The translations under genes and the position numbers were made by a program. A DNA stretch of 31,369 nucleotides, from NCBI GenBank assembly GCA_000708835.1, contig DF237760.1, positions 1-31,369 on the forward strand. Direction: 5' to 3'. The DNA comes from Klebsormidium nitens (taxonomy: Eukaryota > Streptophyta > Klebsormidiophyceae > Klebsormidiales > Klebsormidiaceae). A model generated the notes under the pieces. The model searched no databases and was not told where the DNA came from. It saw only the letters and a list, made by a program, of their open reading frames with translations. Below are positions 22,886-31,369 of this stretch, piece after piece. Positions within the stretch are counted from its first letter, which is position 1, and each line of letters begins with the position of its first letter.

Positions 22886-25800
22886 ATGAGGCCACCCAAC
22901 TTCTCCTTCGCTAGGTTTAGATCTGCATTGGCTGCTCTACAGCAACCGCTTCTGTCAAATGTACGCAAAGCGGCTGCAGAGCCCGGGGCAAAACTCCAGG
23001 AAGCAGGGACTAGATTCCAGAATGGCCGTGACTTCTTTAGATCAAGGACCCCCTACCTATTGGCGTTGGCAGCTAGCGGCGGCCTGGGGGGGTTGTGCAT
23101 GGCCCTGGCAGATGCCCCCCAGAAGAGCTCACCAGTTGAGGGCACAGTCCAACAGGCGCAGGAGCAAGCGGAGAAGAGCGAGGACCGCAAGAAGAGGGTG
23201 GTCATCCTGGGCAGCGGGTGGGGGGCTACTGCAGTGATGCAGGTCAGGACATGCACCTTTTGTCATCTGGTCCGTTTTTCTCAGATCTTTCTGTATGTTG
23301 ATTCTGAAAAGCATTTTTCCCGCTGCCATACCTGCGCTCATCACATAAAACACACTCGGTGATTTACAGAAATAGTACTGGCGACAAGATGCAATAGCTT
23401 GTGAAGACATCCTGTCTCTCTGTCATCTAGGAAAAGTGCCGACGGCTGACCCAGGGACCTATGTTTCTAGGGAAAGTGTTCACTCTCACCGATTATATCT
23501 GTCTGATTTCCTACTGGTTAATTTGCGCAGTACTTCGTCTTGTCAATTGTAAGAGTCCCCCCAAGTATTCCTGCAGTCTTTCAATTGAGAGGGCCACATT
23601 TCTTCCGACGCTTGTGGACAGCATTCTCTGACATATCGTCATGTCTTGTAGGGACTTGATACGAGCCTCTATGAGGTGAGTTTTTAACACATGAAGTGGA
23701 GGTCGAAGCACGCTACTTTCCTGGATTGGAATCTCTTCGAGACCTTTATGAGATCTGGGTCCTCAAGTTTGTCATATGTCATGCACAGAATTCTCAACTT
23801 TGTGCTTCGTATGTCGCAAATGTTTCCACCATCTTACTGTAGTTCTGAGGCAACGGGGATCTATGATTCTTGAGTTCCCCATCAATGCTGGCCGGAAATC
23901 AGATTACACCGGCACCGTTATTTGAGGACAATTCAAAATATCCATGAACTTCCACTCAGTGAGGCTGGCTATTGTCTCGACAGACCATCATCGTATCCCC
24001 CCGCAACTACTTCCTGTTCACTCCGCTGCTTCCAGGAGTTTGTGTCGGGTGAGTGCCGCAACTCGCTTTTATGCTCTTTCGAATTTTGAGGAATGATGTA
24101 GAAGGTTTGGCATGCAGAAGCGGGGGGGGAGGTGCAACAGGCCAGAAGAGTTGCATCCGTCAATTCTAGCTTTTGTCCAATGTCACTTTTTTCACCTTAA
24201 AGATCTGGCATAAATCAGCTAGGTTGCTCATCGTATTTCTGGCTGTTCCTGATGCGTTGTTGAACATCTGGCAGAACGGTGGAAGGCCGGAGCATCTCTG
24301 AAGCGGTTCGCAAGATGATCGTGAATGTAAGTAACTGCCCTTCAGAGGCAATCTAAAGGCTTCTTTTGAGTCTGGTGTTCTCATTTGAGACATCTTGACC
24401 GCAACTGTACTACTTGCCCTCTGAGGCGACGGAAGGGGGCTGCATCAATAGCAAGCGAGGCTCGCAAGCAAACTTGCAAGACAAAGGAGATCGTATCATG
24501 CTTTGATAATACTTCTGACCGCCTTTCCCATGCGGCAGCCTCCAGAAAGTATCGCCTGGCATTATTCTTTCAGACCACCCCCGTTTGCATGGAAAACCTG
24601 TCAGTAATTTCGGCCCACTTCTACATATCGAGCAACAGATCATCCTGCCAGTGAAAGAAACTTCACCCGCATCCTGATAACAAACATTCGTCGAATCACT
24701 GAAGAAGTCACGCAGTCTTCATGGACGCAAACAACGGTCAATGAACTCATGCATATTCAGTTCAGTTGAAACGGTCGATGAACTCATGCATATTCAGTTC
24801 AGTTGAAGGAACTTCGGACTTTATGGCTGATTGTCCTCTAATCAGATGCGGTCAGGATAAGACCCCCAATTCGACCACTGTAATATCAGTGAAAAAGATG
24901 TAGTGATGCGGTCCTTAACCCTCCTCACTAACCCGATTTGTGTAGGCTAAAAGCTCGGCAAAGTACCAAGAAGCAGAGGCTATCAGCATCGACCCAAAGA
25001 ATCAGCAGGTGCTTTGCAAGGTAAGCGCTTCTCTGCTCATCACCTAAGACATTATCAAAGCCTTCACTTGTGGGTGCTCTTGTATCTGTAGAAGAAAAAA
25101 GGACGGCTGTAGGTTGACTCAAGAGCGTGGCCGAAACCTTTTTACAATACAGGCCGTTTGCTTCGTCTTTTTCAATACGATTGACGTGAGAAGCACCCTT
25201 GGAAATGTCAATGTTCCTCGAACCTCTAGTACAATTCAAGCGAGGTGGTCTCCTTGAAATTGCTGCATGATCAGAGACTGCATACTGGCACAGACGAGGT
25301 TTTCAGCATGCGGATAGACGTCTCATTTGAGCATATAAGATTCCTTCAGGGGTTTCTAAAATATTACATAATATCATGCAGGACACGTCCGCAATCAGCG
25401 TCACCGGCAAGGACTCTTTCGCACTAGACTACGATTATCTGGTCGTGGCGGTGGGGGCCGAGACCAACACGTTTGGAACGCCGGGTGTGAAGGAGCACGC
25501 ATACTTTCTCAAGGTGGGGAGTCTCGGGCCACCCATCTCCAAGATGGGTCCTGTGGGCCGTTTCAACCGCACATGTTTGAGATACATTAGATTAGAGCAC
25601 GTTATTTTCGGCGTTGACCACTGACCCCACATCTGGGCAGTTGTTTGCATTGCATTGGAAGCAGACCGGTTTTCTCGCGTAAGCTGCCCGATTCTGTGCA
25701 GGTGTCGCCCTTGTTACAAACATTGACAACGCTGACGGATCGTGGAAAAGTAATAGTATCCTTTCCCGCAAGAACCGGTTCGTAGTTCCTTCCCCACACT

Positions 25801-28800
25801 TTAAGGTCGCGTAAAGAACGAACGACTCGAACTGCGAAGAGCAAATGCAAATACTTCCCGAAACCGCAGGAGATTGACGATGCCGACAAGATCCGCGAGA
25901 AGGTGATTGACTGCTTCGAGACGGCGTGTCTGCCGAGCACCACGGAAGAGGAGAAGCGCCGCCTGCTGCACTTCATCGTCGTTGGGGGGGGCCCCACCGG
26001 GTGCGAGTTTGCCGCAGAGCTGCACGATCTGGTGGAAGAGGATCTGAAGCGGTTGTATCCAGAGTGTGCGCCTTACACCAAAGTGACGCTGGTCCAGTCG
26101 GCGGACCACATTCTCAACACGTGAGCACGCTTGTCCCTGCGCTAACTTCTCGTTTCAGGAAGTTTGGTTTATTGTAGCGTGCAGCATACAGAGCAGCGGT
26201 TGGATCGTGTGGATCTCAGCCAAGGGGCTTGTTGCAGTTCGTCAGACGCTTGCGCTGTGTGCGGTCAGCGGATGCAGACAGAGTCTAGAGCAGCCTTTCA
26301 AGCCGGAAACCTTGATCTCAGGGTAGAGCGGCACAAGTAGATACGCCCTTGGCAAAGCAGGTCGTCTCACATCACAGATGCGGTTACCGTGACAAATGTT
26401 GTCTGCTCTGTGATTTTTATGCAAGCCCCAAAAAAGTAGTTCTCGATTCTCAAACAATTGTGTCTCACTCGCGATTTGCAAGCTGGCAGAAGCCACTGAA
26501 GCAACGCCGAAGTGACCAGATTCGTCTGCGCCTGTCACTTGGTTGATAGCTTCTCAAGAAAGCAGTACGGTCATTGTGCCCACTTTCTTATGCACAAAGT
26601 ACTGACCTATGCAACACTTGGCTTTGCAGATTTGATCAGCGGATCAGTGACTACGCCACCAAACACTTCTTGAGGTAATGCGTATGACGCTTTTTTGTCG
26701 ATGTCGCTGTTGCTAGTATTCTCCGTGTCTCTCCAGAATTGCTTCCATTCATTCACTGTTAGAAAAGCTGGAAAACACCCTGAAGCACACAACTATCGGC
26801 GGACCTCTTCTTCCAACTTACAATACGCTTCAACCTGCTTGCACTGCCCATGCTAGCCAGACTCGCAACTAGAATATCGCTGGAATCCAAGCTCAACGTT
26901 CTGCTTAACCGCACTTGTTCGGTCACCATTTACACCTCACTTTACACCCATTCGCACCCGTCTGCGCAGGTCCGACATCAACGTCAAAGTCAGCTGCCGC
27001 GTAATCAACGTCACGGACCGCACGCTGACGATTTGGGACAAGTGGAAGAAGCAAAAGGAGGAGCTGGAGTTCGGGGTTACGGTATGGGCGACCGGAATCG
27101 GAACAAGGCCTCTCGTTTCAGACCTGATGGAGAAGATCGGGCAGTCGGACCGGAGGGCCCTGTTGACGGACGAGTGGCTACGGGTGAAGGGCACGCAGGG
27201 GATCTACGCTATTGGGGACTGCGCTACAGTGCAGCAGCGGAGTCTGGTGGTAAGAGACTGGAAGTTTGGGACTTGGATGGTTGGGCTCTGGTCTTGAATA
27301 TTTTGGTTGTTAGAAGTTCGGCCATTTTCTGCTGTGGGAGTTGCGCGGTGGCTGGGCTTTGGCGGTGGAACGATGGGGATTGCGAACATTGCAGGTTGCA
27401 TGGAGCGCTTGATGGATTCGAGATCGGTTCATCTTGGGCTCTTGAGGAAGAACACCTCCGGTTTAGTGAACAGGAAGGCTTTCTGCTGATTGGAAATTCG
27501 GATGTGGACGGTCCGGGGATTTGGACGGTCTGGGCTTTGATTCGGACGTCTTAACTTCTGCTTTCGGACGCCTTGGGTTTAGAACACAGACGTTCCGGGC
27601 TCTTAAACCGGACGTGTTGGGCTCTGGCTGTAGTGTCATGACGAAGTGGATGAATTCCAGGGGTAGTTTGACAAGGGATTATGCAAAGTTTGGCGTCATC
27701 GTCGTCTCCCGCTCTCAACATCAAGCAAACGTGTGCAGTCTGGTTCACGGCTGAATCTGTATCTCTTCCTCGCTGCGCAGGAGGATGTGACGTACTTGTT
27801 CAAGCTGGCAGACAAGGATGGTGACGGCAAGCTGACGTACGATGAGCTGGCCAAGGTGCTGAGCGAGGTCAAGGAGCGGTTTCCCCAGGTGAGCCAGTCT
27901 CGCTTTTGTCGACACGTGCTTTGGGTTGAGGTCTGCCTAGACGCAGCCTCTTATGAATACAGGGTTGAAAGTGGGGCTCGATGCATTGGATCGATTTTGA
28001 GGTGACAAAGTTGCGACATGGCCCGTTCATAAGGATTTGAGAAATTTACCCAGCATGGGGCCGTGCTCTTCGGTTTGCGAGCAGAGGAAGGATCACAAGT
28101 TTTTTTTTTCGGGTTTGCAGTCTCAGGGTCTCCAGCCGAGGACCCCAATGTGCCCAGAAAAATTAGCCTTGTGAATCGGGGTTGAGGTATATAGACGTTC
28201 ATTTTAGTACAGTAAGCAAGGAACGATGGACTACAGAGGTCAGGGAGGGTTTGAGTACTCAGCAGATCAAACTCTGACTAGACTCTTTTCTGAATGCTCG
28301 CCCCAATGACGGATTGTGAATCAACCCGGCCAAAAGCAACTTCAAATGGAAAGTACACCTCAGACAGTGTCCTAACACCTCGAAACAACAAGTCCTAAGA
28401 GCTTCATGTCGCGCTTTTTGACAATATTAAGTCCTAATAGCTTATTTTCGAATCTTTTTCTGCTTCCCGCAGGTGGAGCACCATCTGAGCAAGTCGGGGC
28501 TGCGCATTCTGCTGCACGATTTTGCGGAGGACCCGTCCAAGATAACGCTTGACATCGACGCTTTCACCAAGGCGCTCTCAAAGATCGACAGCCAGGTCAA
28601 GGCGCTGCCGGCGACCGCACAGGTAATGCACGAGCGTACTTGGTCCCCTCTTGAAAGCGAAGAGCCGATGGCGAGCACAGTCACGAAGCTAATGGATTGT
28701 AAAGTGTACTCTCCTGTTCTTCCATTCTGCGCCCCTTTCCCGAGCTACGGCCGACTTTGGCAGCTTCCGCCCACAAAGGAAAGAAGGGAATAAGAGTGGG

Positions 28801-30653
28801 GGCGGACGCGCACAAAGAGCCATTTGAGTGGCGGAAGGAGGCTGACGTCATGAAAGCGCTTTGAAGCTTTCCAAGAGTGCTTTTGGAGTCGGCATTCTTG
28901 GAATATAGATTGTTTGAAAAATGGAAGACTCGGCAGTCTTGGACAAAAAAGTCAGCCATGCGGGCTGCAAAGAAATCAATGGTCATCTCTTGCAGTTTAC
29001 ACCTTGGCTGCTGGCAGGGTTTCGCCGTTTTTAAATACCTTACCTTACTCGATCTCCCTTCTTCAGTAAGCCAGCGGTTCTAGTATCTTCAAAATTGTCC
29101 GCAGTTCAGGTTCACTACGTAGCAGCAAACCGTATTACGTCTGTAACCCCGCCGTCCAGGCGTCGTCCAGGGTTAGCCTCCTCAGTAGAATTGTACCGCA
29201 ATCTACTTCCATTTATTGCTCATTCAATTCTTGTGATATCTGCCAGGTGGCGTCACAGGAGGGCACGTACCTGGCCAAGGCACTGAACCACATGGCCGAG
29301 CGGAACATTGTACCGGAAGGACCAATGCGGATAAGGGGCGAGGGGCGCCACTTGTGCCACCCGTTCAGGTGCGCGGACCGTCCCGTTTTGACTGCTCCCC
29401 TCCGCTTCGACAGTTCCGTTCCGTTTCCACAGCTCCGTGTACTCCGCTGCCGAAAGTATCTCCAAAGTGGTCCAGAAACGACCAGTGGAAAAGTCGGAAC
29501 CAAGACGATCAAAAACGTATGATATCACATATGATGTAATAACTGCTCCTCCAAAGCCACCCCGGTTTGGATTTTCTGGTCAGACCATTGAAGTGAGTTA
29601 TTGGCGTGTTTTAAATGATAAGGGGCGGCAGTGTCTGATTGGCCTGAGGTTTGGCGTTCACTCACAGAGTCGTGGTCTCGATCTTCCAGAAGTTCAAGGT
29701 AGAGTCGTTCGTCCAGTCGTAGAACGTTGACGTCCAAGAACGCGCCCGTCGTGAATCTCTGTGGCCGTTGGGTTGCTTGAGAACCAGGTACGTCGAGGGC
29801 AGATGTCACCAAGCTTGGTAGAAGAGCCTGCTATCAGGTACAGACACCCAACAAACCTGTTAATTCCTTTCCTGCTCAGGTACAAGCACTTCGGGCAGTT
29901 CACGACACTGGGCGGCGGGGAGGCGTCCGTGGAGCTGCCCGGGGACTGGGTCAGCTCCGGGCGGAGCACCATGTGGCTCTGGTACTCGGTGTACGCGAGG
30001 TGAGCCCTGACGTCATCCTGGCAGTTTCGTGACGTCTACGTTTTCAGGCGTATTGGGTTCACCTGACCTGGGGTAGCTTTGGTAGTCGGCCGGTGTGCAC
30101 ATGTGGGAGCTGACGAGTCGTATGATGCTTTTTCGATGACGTCTTCAGTATTGTGCCACATGTGCACCATGGCAATTGCATACGGGCTTTGCCCTTATTG
30201 GTGACAGAAGTACCCGGCGATGTGACGAAAGAATCTGACAGCTCATTTCAAAAGACGGTTTCAGCCGCTTCGTTATTCTGGATCGAGTCGGTTGGGCTGG
30301 ACGCATTGGTGGGTTGAAGCTCCTCGAGCCTGCACCTTTGCCGGAAGTGTGCACATGGGTGTTAATGACTGTAAGTTCGAGTAGCAAATTGCCTAGGATG
30401 CTATATATGGAAACGAAAGCAGCTTCCCGGAGGTTAGGATGGCACATCGGTCTTCTCAAGTCGCAGCTCTCGTAGGCCCGCCAGCAGTTCAATGTCTGAG
30501 ATGCCTTTTTGACGCACCTTTTGAAATCTGCTCAATTTGACGTTTTACTTGTTCCTTGGCTGCAGCAAACAAGTGAGTTGGCGTACCCGTTGCCTGGTCG
30601 TCATGGATTGGATGAAGGCGGCATTATTTGGTCGAGACTCGAGCAGAATGTAA
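22886..30653 (+). CDS. NDB: External type II NAD(P)H dehydrogenase with EF-hand (NDB class), complete
   Basis: This FAD enzyme oxidises NAD(P)H and reduces ubiquinone without pumping protons. NDB members face the mitochondrial intermembrane space and respond to calcium. Fourteen exons keep phase: 22886-23242, 23652-23675, 23984-24048, 24275-24326, 24946-25020, 25382-25513, 25870-26120, 26630-26674, 26970-27249, 27781-27888, 28473-28622, 29247-29368, 29880-29999, 30566-30653. The product has 622 residues. Residues 1 to ~55 are basic and presequence-like; 57-75 is a membrane segment. GSGWGA (109-114) binds FAD, and GGGPTG (274-279) binds the pyridine nucleotide. Q311 (VTLVQS) is uncharged where NADH-preferring relatives carry Glu, suggesting NADPH use. 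AIGDCA is the second FAD motif. A complete EF-hand loop, [12 protein letters not shown], spans 438-449. The tail [17 protein letters not shown] is typical. An in-frame TAG just upstream supports the start. Confidence 0.95.
24734..24807. repeat. 37-base tandem duplication in NDB intron 4
   Basis: Two 37-base units beginning ACGGTC(A/G)ATGAACTC lie head to tail at 24734-24770 and 24771-24807. They differ at one base, so the duplication looks recent. It is intronic and does not touch a splice site. Confidence 0.92.
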
Positions 30654-31369
30654 GAAGGTCCTGGTTGAGCAGCCTGTCGGTTGCAGAAAAGTACATATGG
30701 ATATTCAGATTCGATTGAACTCGTCTTCCCAAACACAAGTCGGTTATTGTAAGTATCTGACCGCGTCGTTCCATTTCTTGACAACACATCGTTATGCTAA
30801 GTCCTCTTGTCATAGCCATGTATACTTTTGAGATATCAGGAGCTGGGCGCAATCGATTGGGCGCGCAACAAATGCAGAATCTGTCATTACGGAGCTATGT
30901 CTGTACACCGTCTGGACGTTGCTCGATTTTTGGCCAGCTCGCGCTGAGATCATACGCTAGATCTCTGTGGCCCGAATTGTAGAGGCCGAGTAATCTAGTG
31001 GCCGTGACCTATTTGCTGGTCACGCCTCTCTGCACGGAAGCTTTGTGTATGACCTAATATGCATGCGGTATCAACAATTCACGGTGTACGGTGCTCTGTA
31101 CGCCATATGTTTATTTCATCCGTGCCACTTACATGAACAACCGACCGTCCCGGCCAATCGTTGTTAATTAGCCTGAGCTAATGAAGACTCCCTTGGGGCC
31201 CGCGGCTCTCGCCATCGTCAATGACGGGGTTTGCATGCATGAGCAACTTTTTCAAGCACGTATTCCGAAAAATCTGCAAACCATGACGTACCGGTTATTC
31301 TAATAACAGTTGTCACGCCAGATTGGCTCCTTGCCATAGCACGTCCTGAGCGCGCGCGCGCGCGCATCG
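30654..31369. other. NDB 3' UTR and intergenic sequence
   Basis: No supported gene follows the NDB stop codon. TGTAA, the common green-algal polyadenylation word, occurs at the stop codon itself (30650) and again near 30747. The remainder is AT-richer sequence with no coding character. Confidence 0.5.
31350..31365. repeat. CG dinucleotide run
   Basis: An uninterrupted alternating GC run of 16 bases closes the window. Such runs can adopt Z-DNA and are rare in most nuclear genomes. Confidence 0.85.

Noticed and set aside
26850-27554. Plus-strand ORF of 234 residues
   Set aside because: It reads NDB exon 9 in the wrong frame and runs into the intron; the correct frame gives the conserved TGIGTRP and AIGDCA motifs.
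1-31369. tRNA, rRNA, CRISPR array, transposase or viral genes
   Set aside because: I found no B-box with a cloverleaf, no rRNA-like segment, no regularly spaced repeats and no transposase or reverse transcriptase motifs on either strand.

Overview
The window is nuclear DNA of a photosynthetic eukaryote, most likely a streptophyte or green alga; a Klebsormidium-like genome is a guess from gene content and density. The genes are split by many GT-AG introns, mostly 100-600 bases long. Exons are GC-rich and introns more AT-rich. One gene encodes an LHC-like thylakoid protein with a plastid presequence, and another encodes a plant-type external mitochondrial NAD(P)H dehydrogenase with an EF-hand. 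I rebuilt all gene models by hand from splice sites and reading phase, and every internal junction listed keeps phase.

Layout from left to right. 74-355 (-) is a possible small secreted glycoprotein ORF (weak). 1335-10004 (-) is a coiled-coil protein in at least 15 exons, with its 5' end unresolved. 10005-12874 holds open reading on both strands that I could not turn into one model. 12875-19258 (+) is a complete nine-exon, bacterial-type polyphosphate kinase 1 with a long N-terminal extension. 19259-20725 is intergenic. 20726-22147 (-) is a three-exon, 110-residue two-helix LHC-like (SEP/LIL type) protein. 22886-30653 (+) is a complete 14-exon, 622-residue type II NAD(P)H dehydrogenase of the NDB class. 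30654-31369 is intergenic.

The genes do not form an operon-like unit. The two-helix protein and the NDB enzyme are divergent and share about 740 bases of upstream DNA. Both belong to families tied to light or redox stress, so co-regulation is possible but only inferred. PPK1 would make polyphosphate, perhaps in the plastid.

The most unusual points are: a plastid-type extension on a eukaryotic PPK1; decayed partial copies of PPK1 exon 8 in both flanking introns; a frameshifted copy of a coiled-coil exon beside its parent; a 24-base microexon in the NDB gene; and a coiled-coil protein of a family I cannot name.
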